Positions 7,157 to 16,974 of a stretch of 22,227 nucleotides of DNA are shown here, piece after piece. Location: contig LT649517.1 of assembly GCA_900128395.1 (NCBI GenBank), positions 1-22,227 on the forward strand. Reading direction: 5' to 3'. The notes below the pieces were generated by a model. It was not told the origin of the DNA. It saw nothing but the letters and a program-made list of their open reading frames with translations, and searched no databases. The stretch is from Stramenopiles sp. TOSAG23-2. Its lineage: Eukaryota > Sar. The position numbers and the translations under genes were made by a program. Every line of letters begins with the position of its first letter. The first letter of the stretch is position 1.

Positions 7157-8443
7157 TCAAAGTTTACTACTATTATTAACACCCAATTCAATTGGCAATT
7201 GACAACGTACCATCATTTTCCCCGTATTTTTACTTTCAAACAACCCATACAATGCATTTGGAAGCTGATCAAACCCATCAACAATAGTATATTGATCAAT
7301 TATTTTTTTCTCCATTAACCATTTACTTAATTGTTGATTTGCATCAGCAAATTGTTCCATGGTAAAACTCAATGGGTCAGTAATATACCCTTGAAATGTT
7401 AAACGTTTAGCAACGATATGGAATAAATTTCTTACACCATAACGTTTTTCAACAGGTTGATCATATCCACTAATGGAACCACATGCAATGATCCGTCCAA
7501 AATCATTCATTACTTCCAATGCACTTTCAAGTATTTCACCACCAACATTATCAAAATAAATATCTAAACCATTTGGTGCTAAACGTAATAATGCATCTAA
7601 TGGTTTTTCCATTTTATAATTAAATGCATGTACACCAATACTTTCTAATAATTGAATTTTTTCTGGTGTCGATGCACATCCAATGACGGTACAACCTAAT
7701 AATGGTTTTTCCATTTTATAATTAAATGCATGTACACCAATACTTTCTAATAATTGAATTTTTTCTGGTGTCGATGCACATCCAATGACGGTACAACCTA
7801 ATAATTTTAACACTTGCTATATATATATATACGAGTATGTATTTTCATTGTGTTAGATTCTGTAACAATTGTTCAATTTATATAAGGATTAATAACTTAC
7901 AACAGCACAAAATCCAGTTGCACCAGCTGCACCAGATACAAATGCCACTTCACCTTCTTTTGGTTTTCCAATATGTTTAATAGGCAAATACGATGCATTG
8001 CCCGTTCCACCCAGCACGGACATGTATGATTCGACTGGTATGGACGTATCTAATTTTTGTACTTTTGAACTTTTAAAAACATTAAATCGTCTCCAATATC
8101 CACGTGTTGATACACAATCCCCAACTTTAAAATTGGCATCTTTACTATGTAAGATATATCCAATAATTCGACCTGAACCTGGGTTATTTGTTTTCCAATT
8201 CATCATTTGATAATATGTATTTGTATTTTCTTTTTCAGTAAGACCAAGTGTGGAACCTACCATTGCATTTCTCATGGTAGGATCTACTGAAAATAAATAC
8301 GATGCAACAACTACTTCATTTTCATTTAACATATCTTTTGTTGGCATATCGATATTATTCACTTGAAAACATTCTGTCATATTATTTTCATTTCCATTTG
8401 GACGTTTTGTAAATAACACTTCTTGGTTGGTATGAGTACTCAT
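7157..8443 (-). CDS. NADP-dependent medium-chain reductase, PTGR/LTB4-dehydrogenase type
   Basis: Two exons, 7901-8443 and 7157-7816, give 400 residues, or 366 if an exact 34-residue tandem duplication is discounted. About 330-365 is usual for this zinc-independent MDR subfamily. Supporting features are the N-terminal QEVLFTKRPNGN and FSVDPTMRN, the middle GSGRIIGYILHS with FKVGDCV, the nucleotide-binding loop SGAAGATGFCAVQ at the exon junction, and downstream CASTPEKIQLLESIG, FDNVGGEILE, ACGSISGYD and FQGYITD. Relatives reduce enone or aldehyde double bonds of small lipophilic substrates using NADPH in the cytosol; the substrate here is unknown. The duplication doubles part of the Rossmann fold just after the glycine loop (LLGCTVIG through NYKMEKP), which should disturb folding if real. 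It is convergent with the CwfJ-like gene. Confidence 0.85.
7598..7805. repeat. Exact tandem duplication, 102-bp unit, inside the reductase coding region
   Basis: Positions 7598-7703 match 7700-7805 perfectly at an offset of 102, with a 4-bp TAAT overlap at the junction. The unit is in frame and adds exactly 34 residues to the reductase. Confidence 0.93.
7817..7900 (-). other. Intron of the reductase gene
   Basis: 84 bp, phase 0, donor GTAAGT, acceptor ATATAG, CTAAC about 36 nt before the acceptor. Splicing rebuilds GATGFCAVQVLKLLGC, the expected spacing of the MDR nucleotide-binding loop. Confidence 0.88.
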
Positions 8444-8600
8444 TATAAATTGATGATTATTTTTAAGATTTAAGATATATATATATATATAGAGAGAGTG
8501 TGTGATTATAAATTGATGATTATTTTTAAGATTTTAAGATATATATATATAGAGAGAGTGTGTGTGTGATTATAAATTGTGATTGTTTAATATATATATA
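8442..8600. repeat. Imperfect tandem repeat, about 63-bp unit, two full copies and a partial third
   Basis: Units start at 8442, 8505 and 8569 with ATTATAAATTG. The first two continue through TTTTTAAGAT, a TA run and AGAGAGAGTGTGTG. They differ in TA and TG run length, so slippage has occurred. The first unit overlaps the start of the reductase gene and the others lie in its promoter region. Confidence 0.8.
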
Positions 8601-9346
8601 TATATATCGTGTGTACGTCTTAAGGTTTTGGTTTGGCTATTTGTATGTATTCCGTGTGTTATGTGTGATTGTTTAAAAAGATACAGAGGGGGGTCATATT
8701 ATAGTTCCTGGTTCGTTTTTTATATGGGTGGCGAATGGCCACTTGTACTTTATGTAGACTAATTACTAATGATTAACTATATAATACGATGTGATGCTAT
8801 GTCATGCTACTGGAAAGAGTGAGACCCCATTTTCCAATAGTGTATCGATATAATTTATTGATGTTTTTTAGCCCATCCTGTGTGTCTGGTACGGCCAATT
8901 TTGAACTTAGCATGGAATAGCATTACTAATGGTGTGTATATGCTAGCAAATTGTAGTGAGTGCTGTGTCATGCTATCTCGTGGCCATTATTTGACCATTT
9001 TCTGCCCCCTATAGGAATAGTTGCAGAGTTGGACGGAATATAGAAAAGGAGAGCAAAAAATCAAGTCTGAAAAAAGTGTTGACTCAAATGCAGACGACCT
9101 TATACTTAGGGACGACACTACGACACTTAAGACCACACGCACTTGAGTGTTGAGAAAAAAGAAGGGTTGTAGAGACGTTTTATATATATATATAAACGTT
9201 GAGGCAGCAACGGACTAAATAGATTACATATAATATATGTGGTGGTTCCTCACTCGGCCCACTCGCGCCTCGCCATCTTTCTCGCTTTCTCTCCCCTCTC
9301 TTTTTTCTCCTCCTCCGGTCGTCGTACATCTCCATAAATATATTTG
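8444..9346. other. Intergenic region with diverged repeat and less AT-rich core
   Basis: About 900 bp with no recognisable gene. It holds the 63-bp repeats at the left, a less AT-rich middle with a weak diverged direct repeat (10-mers ATTACTAATG at 8762 and 8922, TGTCATGCTA at 8800 and 8966), and a pyrimidine-rich block at 9246-9325 that is purine-rich on -, downstream of the large gene. Confidence 0.45.
9246..9325 (-). promoter_or_regulatory. Purine-rich element after the large gene, possible 3'-end signal
   Basis: On the - strand this 80-bp stretch is almost all G and A with GC-rich words (GGAGGAGGAGAAAAAAGAGA, later GATGGCGAGGCGCGAGTGGG). It starts about 20 bp after the stop. Similar G/A-rich stretches follow the stops at 1749, 1960 and 6510 on the coding strand. 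The function is inferred only from position and composition. Confidence 0.35.
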
Positions 9347-9945
9347 TTAAAACTGCAAATTATCATAATCGGACATTCGTATTCCATCCCTAGTGCCTAA
9401 TCCATACATATTTTTAATAAATTCATCTGCTCCATTTGCAATCAAAAACGATGCACTTACAGGGTCATTGCGAGCAAAGATGTAATGTAATGCTGTATTT
9501 CCTTCATAATTCTGCGCATCAAGTAGTTGTTTTCCGCCACGAGCTATAAGCATATGTAATAAATCAATATCATCTATTTTTGCTGCTTCTATTAAAAGCG
9601 TATCTCCCGCTTCATTTCTTGTTAAAATATCTGAACCTGCATCTAACATTGCTTTTAATGCTCCTAATTTCTTCGTACGTATCATCTTAAATAGAATATC
9701 TGACATATTGCCTAAACGTGCGGAAAGTAATGCCTTTGTTGTTTTATCTTTTTTCTTAGATAACGTATGGTTTACAGCTTCTGTTCCATTTAAATTTGCC
9801 TTGTGCATACCCGTTGTGATAGCATCCATTGAAGAACTACTACCATTATCATTTACATTCATATTAACACTGGAAGGGGCTGTGGATATATCATCATTTG
9901 TAGACATTTTATCCATATTGTTATTATCGCCATTGTTGTAACTAC

Positions 9946-9984
<39 letters not shown>

Positions 9985-12900
9985 TCTTTTCCTCGTCTTC
10001 CCCTGTTGCATAAAACGTATATGCCGCTTCAGCAGCTTTGTTGACCTGATCTTTATGACCACTAGAGCTTCTTTTTCTATCCGCAAGTCTACGTTTTAAA
10101 TTTTCACGCTGTCGATCTTTCTCCCGTATTAAACGATCTTTTAAAGTTGCGACTTCACTAGTTACATGTGTATTAATCATAGAAAGTTGGTTTTGTTGAG
10201 AAATTTCATTGTCGTTCGTGTTTAATGTTCCTTTCTTATTATCATCTTCTTCAAGCTTTCGTTTCAATATTTCTCGTTGTCGTCTTCGTTCTGCTTGCAA
10301 TTTGACTTTTAATACTTCGACATCACCTTCATGACTTTCTCTTAAATCTCGTATTGTTGATGCGGTTGAATCTTCTGAGTCACTTCCATGCAACGGTGTT
10401 TTAGAAAATTTCTCTCTCATCTCATCCAACGCTTTTGCTTTTATTGTTCGTATCCTCATCTCGGCATCTTTTTTATGCAATGGCGGTAATTCAGCAACCC
10501 GTCGTTGCTTCATGTACAATGGGTCGATTACCATTTCACCCTCTTCATCATGCATCGTATCTTTACTATCCTCGTCATCATATAATGGTGTAATTTCAAT
10601 CTCCGTTTTTGGAATTTGACCACCATCGGTTATACTACCAGTTATTCCAGGTGTTAATGGCATCGGATTGTTGTTTCCATCAGCAGTTGAAATCATTGAT
10701 CCATCTTGTGGCGTATAGACAGGGCCGTATAATGGCGTAGTAGGACCAGTTGAAATATCATCATTATAAGTCAAATTTGGTGGATTGTCATATCCAGGTG
10801 TCAATGGTGATTGGTAAATATGCGACCCAGGACCATAATTAGGTGTTATTGGGCCCATGTATCCGGGCGTTGTTGGCCCATACATAGTTTTAACAAGTGA
10901 TGATTGTAATCCTGGCTCTTCCTCTTGTGGTGTTTCTGGCACAGATTCCCCTCGCTGCTCCCATAATTCTTGTAAAGGCGTTCCGATTTCTTTATAACGT
11001 TCTTCATCATCCATAATTATTTCATTATTGTCATCTTCATGTTGTTGTTGTTGATGATGATGATGATGATGATGATTCATCTGATCTTCCTCGTTATCAT
11101 ATTGCCCATCGTTTTCAATATGGCCTATGTATTCATCGTTCATATTATTTCCATCGTCCTTTTCTGGTGAGTTCATTGCTATTGGATATTGATCATCTGG
11201 AATATACATTAATGATTTTCCAATATCTTGGTCTTCATTTTCATTTTGATAATTATTGTTGCTGTTATTATTATTCATCTTATGCTCGTGTGCTTGGCGA
11301 TCTATATCTACGTGGTGCATATTATTATTATCATCATCATTACCTCTACCACCTCCGATATTATGCCGTACCCCAGTATTGTCGATAGAAAGTAGATTGA
11401 TATTAGTAGTAGAATCTTTATTATTAGCAATTCGTTTCCGGCGTTTGTCTTTTTTAAGTTTCAATTCATGCCTCAACACAGATGATTCTTCAGCAGCTTC
11501 AGAGCCTATATTAATAAATGCAGTGAGTGATTTTCGCAAATGACGTTTTCGTTCCAACGATTGTGTTCTTACATCCATATGCCTGCCAATTAAAAAATTT
11601 GCAACAGCACCATCGTATGAATCTTTTCCAACCGCACGGTCAGCTTCTACAGCTGCTTGCTTCCATTTCCTATGTGCTAAAACAACACTACCAGCCACCC
11701 AATGAGAAACCCCTTCGAAGATTAAATATCGTGATATACCAACACCAAACCATTGCAAAAATTCTTTAACTAGTCTTGTAACATCAGCTGTTACTGTTTC
11801 TGAGGACCATGGAATACCAGGATCAACATCTGCACCTTTGCAGAATCCCAATGTGTTTTTTTCCCCTTTTTTATTACGCATTGAAAATGGGCCAAATAAA
11901 CTTGCAAAAACATTTGCGCAGCATACAAAATTCTCTAATAAAATAGTAACTTTATTGTTGGAACCATTGTTTTCATTTAAAATATCATCAATACCACTAC
12001 TCGTGAAGTTTTTTGCTAAACCATTTGCACCATCGGCGGAATAGACACGCAATAGACCTCGAATATCTGCCAATTGGCCCAAGACAAGGACACAGACAAC
12101 TTTTCTCAACGAGGCGTCATGGCGCAATTCATCTGGTAGAATCGAAGTTAAGAAGGACGATGGCTTAAGTATTTTTCGCTTCGTTTTTCCACCATTTGCT
12201 TTTGTTTTTTTAAATGGAACAAATTTAGTCGCCGGTTTCGGTGGATAACGTCGTTTTTTCTTTTTAAATTTGTCACTGAAAGGGTTCTTACTTTTCCGCA
12301 TTCGTCTATTTTTCTTCTTTCGCCGCTTCTTATTATACGCAGGCTCCCCAAAAGGAAGATTTCTATCTTGTGCTGGGGATGAAGCATCAAATTCACCACT
12401 TGCTGAGTTCCATGGAACTTTTTTCGGTGATCTTTTAATATTTTTTGCATCTTCTAAACGAAACTCGCGTGCACCAGCACCTCTCGCTTCCAACAAAGGG
12501 ATTATTTTGTCATACCTAGATTCAATCGTAGTTGTTACTTGAGATCCAAATGTAGATGGTTCTTTTTCTTTCACAATGCGCTTTCTTATTTTTTTCTTTT
12601 TCTTTTTATTCCCATCAATATTTGTACCGTCTTTCGTCTTCGTATTTAATATTGGGTATGATTTTTCGCGTTGTCGTAGAAGACTAGCTCTAGTTGGAGA
12701 TAAATAATCTTCCGCCAGTTTCCCAGAATTTGTTACTGGTATCAACGGGACACTTTGTGATGATTGAAATGTTGTACTTATCTTACCCTGTGATGTTAAG
12801 TTGCCTAAATATGGTTGATCTTCGTCATCGTCTGCATCATTATAGCCACCACTTATAAGCGGCTCCTCTTCATCATCATCGTCCTTATCAACATTGCGAG

Positions 12901-15800
12901 GCAATGTTGGCGGTGCAAGGCCTTCAACTAATGTCCATCCTTTCCTTCTTGTCCCAACCGTAACTGGGGGTGGTATTGTTGGCGCCTTGCGCATAAATGA
13001 ATCAAATGATCGTGGATTAGCAATTAATGGTTCATCATCATCATCTGATGAGGAAATATCACCGCCAAACATATTACGAGGTGGTAAATCAGATGCTTCC
13101 CACGCAGTAGAAGGCCCTGAGACGTATTGATTAAACATTCCATTAGGAGGCAATTGACCTCTTACATGTTGTTTTCTATTTAATTTTTTAGCCTTTTGCT
13201 TTACAAAATCTGCATTTCGCATTGAAGGGGCATCCGTTGGCACCCCGACTGATCGAGCCTTGGTATATGCCTTGTTTAATTCTTCCACTTTTTCTTTAGA
13301 TACCCCTAATCCACGAGCAACATTAGTTTCTATATCCATACAAACTTTATTCAAAATATTTTGATGTTCTTCTCTTTTTTCACGTTTACGGACCATTTGA
13401 CGGTGGCGTTCAACAGCAGATATTGGTTGTGGCAACCTTTTGTCTAATTTCACACCGTCCACAATAGCTTTCATTTGTTGCTCTAGTCTCGATTCGTCCA
13501 ATGGACGAATTACCACAGCATTAACTGGCGCTTGGCCTTTCACGACTTTTCCACGGTCATCTACTACGCAACCTGCATCTTTCAATCTCCCAATATCACG
13601 TTTACGTAATTGCAATCGATTGTACACTAAATAACACTCCCGGCATACCGTTATTTGAGAATACTTTAAACTGGCTGGAACGTTGGTATTTTGCCTTAAG
13701 GAGTTGATAAAATAGGGCATACCTGGCAAATTATTGAATTCTCGTGACTGATCCATTTCCTCCCTATCCAAATCACGCATTATATCATTGTATTTATTAA
13801 ATTCCTCCGTTTCCATTTCTTTTCGTAATTTTCGGCGTTCATCCACTTCGTTTTCATAACGTTGAATGACAAATCGTTGACTATATGAATATGTATTTGG
13901 ATTATTGGTATCTGATATTTTCAATCTCCACATATTGCCACGAACATGTGCCTTTAATCCATTATATATATTTTTTGGAATATCAAACGTATAGGTGCCA
14001 TCATTTTTAGTTGACATGACAACATCAAAGACTTTATCAAAACCAGCAAATAATTGAATTTTTGTACATGGAACGACACCGGCCCATTCCCATAAGCATC
14101 GCACAGTTCGCCCAACTGTATATTTTGATGTACGACTTGGAGCTGTTACATACAGCCAAGGGCCATCGCCGCGACGTTTTTGAGACCTATCTGTTAAATA
14201 CCATTTCGCCAAATTGTCTGACATGTATTGCATGTCTACTCTGGCATTCGCAATAAGACGAAACGCTAATGGGTATGTACTTTGTTTATCATTTTTTGAC
14301 AATGATTTAAATCTAGACTTTGTGTTACTCTTTTTTTCCCGCCTTCTTGTTGAAGCGGTTGACGATGCTGTAGAACCTGTGGATGATGGCCTTTGCGTTT
14401 GTGGGCTTGCTTGTCTCAAGTTTCGTTTCATTTGAGATGTTTCAAGATTTTCTTGTACCTCAGCAACCAATGCTATTTTATGTTTTTCTCTTAATTCTTG
14501 AACTTGTTTATTTGTTTTATTAAATTCTTTCTTCATAGCACTGTCTCTTGTCCACCGTACATATTTTTGTTTCTTTTGAGGTGACGATGAACGTGGCCGT
14601 GGCATCATTTCCTCTTCATCTTCATCGTCGCTTTTAACATTTTTATCTCTATACCCACAAAAATCACCATGACATTGTTTTCGGTGAACTTTGACAATAT
14701 TATCATTTCTATTGAATACATTTTTTTTTCTTTCTTCTCTTACGTCTTTTACTTTCAAAAATATTTTGTTGATCATCTGTGTGTAATTCATGATCACGCG
14801 TGTGAAATTGCAATGCTCGATTATTCGTAGTTGCTAATCGTCTCCCTGCCTCTGCATTTGCCTTATGTCCAAGTATGTTATCTGGCTTGTTTTCATAATT
14901 AACTCTAATCCGCCGTGGCAATGTGGGTGGTGAATTTGCATGCCTTTTGCCATTGCTATATACTTGTTTGTCTGGATCATTGTATATATTTACTTCCAGT
15001 GCTTTGATAAATACTGGTTTTCCATCAGTATTTATGCTATACTCTCCTGTAAATTTAGTTACGACTACTTTTCGTCGATGTTGTATCGCTTGTATTATTC
15101 TATGCGTCATTTCATCCAATGAATTATTAAAAGTTCGATTCATATTCAACACACGTTTTAAACTTTGCTGAACGTTTGATAAGATAATATTTGAATTTGT
15201 TTTCGTATTCACAGGTTCCATTACATTTTCCATAATTCTACGAATTCTATACGTTGATGTAGATACGACACCCCTAACATTGGATGGGTTTGGTGCTTGG
15301 TATGTATTATGGTACAGCAACTCATCGCCGGTTCGAGAGATGGTTTTAAATTGTATTAAGGATGTGCTATATCGTTGGGATGCAGTATGACTACTACATA
15401 TTTTATTCAAAAGTTGTAAATCAATTTCTGTTTCTTCAGACTTGTTATTATTTTTATTACCTTTACTACTATTATCGTCTTGGCTACCTTTTCCGTACAA
15501 TGTTGCTACAGTTGATGATAAATCAGTTGCTCGTGCCATTGCCATCTGTTGTTTACCATGCAAACTTTGAAAACGTTGTAATAATAACTCATAGGTAGAT
15601 TTTTTTGAAGTACGTTTTAATATTGTACCTATTTTAGACGTAAATAACCACATTTTAATATGACCACGTTCATCTAACCTTACCGTTTCTGCAATATCGA
15701 TTTTTAACTTTGCCTTTGATTTAGGTTTCCATAATGTATCCCATACCCACACATTATTTTTTTTTATCTCACTTTCATGTGTTGAATTACCCACAAACAT
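9347..15800 (-). CDS. Giant multidomain protein with C-terminal ankyrin repeats (one-base frame break)
   Basis: Two overlapping frames, 15800-14709 and 14797-9347, abut at a run of nine T on + (nine A on the coding strand, 14721-14729). The second frame has no suitable ATG at its beginning, and removal of one A would give one frame of 2150 residues. Approximate order: N-terminal conserved-looking region (WVWDTLWKPKSKAKLKID; STYRIRRIMENVME; VVVTKFTGEYSINTDGKPVF); about 545-648 a beta-sandwich-like region resembling Kre9/KNH Ig-like domains (YVTAPSRTSKYTVG, then NDGTYTFDIP, then YSYSQRFVI); VCRECYLVYNRL near 718; long basic and acidic linkers; a helical region at about 1230-1420; His, Gln and Asn tracts; TP-x-Y repeats at about 1637-1727; two similar charged helices at about 1817-1910; ankyrin repeats from about 2037 to the end. 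No signal peptide or membrane segment is evident. Probably a cytoplasmic or cytoskeletal scaffold; no named family assigned. Confidence 0.7.
9358..9690 (-). other. C-terminal ankyrin-repeat region of the giant protein
   Basis: About three ankyrin units: LFKMIRTKKLGALKAMLDAG, then AGDTLLIEAAKIDDIDLLHM, then EGNTALHYIFARNDPVSASF with LIANGADEFIKNMYGLGTRDG. GNTALHY and GADEF are the typical ankyrin turn signatures. Such repeats bind protein partners. Confidence 0.8.
9947..9980. repeat. (ATT)n microsatellite coding for polyasparagine
   Basis: About 11 ATT units on + (AAT on the coding strand) encode an Asn run in the giant protein. It is likely to vary in length between individuals. Confidence 0.9.
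10600..10890 (-). repeat. TP-x-Y peptide repeat cluster in the giant protein
   Basis: Repeated Thr-Pro/Tyr-Gly-Pro words (TTPGYMGPITPNYGPG, SPLTPGYD, TTPLYGPVYTP, PLTPGITG, ITPLYDDED) make an imperfect low-complexity array of proline-directed sites. It resembles the style of Spt5 C-terminal repeats but is not evidence of homology. Confidence 0.6.
11055..11080. repeat. GAT/ATC-type microsatellite coding for polyhistidine
   Basis: A short ATG/ATGATG run on + reads as about eight His followed by four Gln on the coding strand of the giant protein. It is a simple-sequence tract. Confidence 0.75.
14721..14729 (-). other. Homopolymer at the frame break in the giant gene
   Basis: Nine consecutive A on the coding strand. 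Upstream, the frame reads RRKRRKKKK then CIQ and stop at 14709-14711; the next frame reads RKKNVFNRND onward with no break for 1800 codons. Loss of one A joins them. No GTAnGT donor or CTAAC motif fits an intron in the right phase here. Confidence 0.75.
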
Positions 15801-16394
15801 AATTTGGTATTTTTTTTTATATTATTCTATAAGTATATAGTGAATGAAAAATGTTTTGTTTGAATACACTATGAATTACGCTTAAAATACATACATAACT
15901 ATATATAAATGGTGATATATATATCTAAAAAAAAGCTGTATTGGATTTTGTAAGACTATATGTAAAATGTTTTATGTTTACTCTTGATCTATATTAAGCA
16001 CTTTAACAATCTTATTACTGGTGATCTTTACAATTTGTGTAGAAGTTATCTTGAGTAGAAACAAAAATTTCATAATAAGATAGTTTTATTATCAAATATA
16101 TATAGTTGCCGTTATTATATATAATATCTTCTTCTTGCTTCTTTGTGCCTTTTTTTGTTGTTGTGCTACTTAATGAAAATTATATTATTGATTGAAAAAA
16201 ATGGTCCATCAATTAATCATCCTATTGTCACAACAATGTGTAATCAAGTCCTTAATATGTAAGACAGCATTATGTATAACTATTGATAATTACTAATAAA
16301 ACTTTCTTTTCAAGATTAACTAGTTTATTTATACAATAGTGTACCTTGATAAACCACAGTCTTTTTTTTTTCGTAACAAGCATTGATAGGAAAG

Positions 16395-16580
16395 TTATGT
16401 TTTTATTACTATTAAATGTAATATTCTAAAAAGTATAAAATATAATTTACCTAATACACTTATAAAATTTTCTAAAAACAAAAGAGGAGTTATTTCAGTT
16501 TTCAGTTTCTTTTCTGCCTTTTGCCTTTTGCCCTTTGGTATAGGCATAGTAGAATAAGGCGTATCGTCCTCTCTGGGCAT
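16395..16580 (-). CDS. Doubtful small hypothetical protein or first exon
   Basis: Frame of 61 residues from ATG at 16580 to TAA. The first 43 residues look protein-like (MPREDDTPYSTMPIPKGKR, then QKAEKKLKTEITPLLFLENF) and use GC-richer codons (CCC, GGC, CTG) than the surrounding DNA, while the end is hydrophobic and AT-rich. A GTAAAT after VLG could be a splice donor, but no CTAAC plus acceptor was found downstream. It could be a real small protein, an exon, or chance. Confidence 0.25.
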   Translation of the reverse strand: MPREDDTPYSTMPIPKGKRQKAEKKLKTEITPLLFLENFISVLGKLYFILFRILHLIVIKT

Positions 16581-16890
16581 ATAGGTCGGTTTTTTTATTT
16601 TGGTTTTCGTTTGGTATTATATTAACCAAGGCGTGTAGGGGTAAAGCAAATGTTCTTATTATAAAATTCAATAGTATATGATTAATATTTAATAATATAT
16701 GTTTCCCTGCTAGACTGTGTTACCCGTATCGTCGTACTGACAACTCTTCACTCTTTTTGTTATACCTATAATAATACCTGAATTTAAGCATATATTGTTC
16801 CAAAAAAAAAATACTGTTGGAACAATCAAAAATCATACCAAATATTTCTTTGCATTTAAAAAGCATTGTATTGTGCCGTTGATACACTTA

Positions 16891-16903
16891 TATATAAATA
16901 GAG
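16891..16903 (+). promoter_or_regulatory. Possible TATA box
   Basis: TATATAAATAGAG, about 80 bp before the ATG at 16975, matches the spacing and sequence of the TATATAAAGAC before the ATG at 985. This is weak evidence in AT-rich DNA. Confidence 0.3.
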
Positions 16904-16974
16904 AAATAATTTATATCGCAAAAAGCTTAATCATAATATACTATATTTAGTAATAATAGGTAATATAATATAAA

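Larger units (their letters stand above)
15801..16974. promoter_or_regulatory. Divergent intergenic/promoter region
   Basis: About 1.17 kb between divergently oriented genes (15800 on - and 16975 on +), very AT-rich. It contains one short candidate frame on - (16395-16580) and a TATA-like TATATAAATAGAG near 16891. I see no RNA gene or repeat in it. Confidence 0.45.

Noticed and set aside
12894-13130. Several 60-95-residue frames on + across 9700-15600
   Set aside because: All are antisense to the giant protein, have unrelated low-complexity translations and no initiation context.
14709-14797. An intron joining the two frames of the giant gene
   Set aside because: Available GT and AG pairs do not restore phase, the stretch is purine-rich, and it lacks the CTAAC seen in all other introns.
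15320-15345. GGTTCGAGA resembling a tRNA T-loop
   Set aside because: It lies within the coding frame of the giant protein, and no acceptor or anticodon stem can be formed around it.
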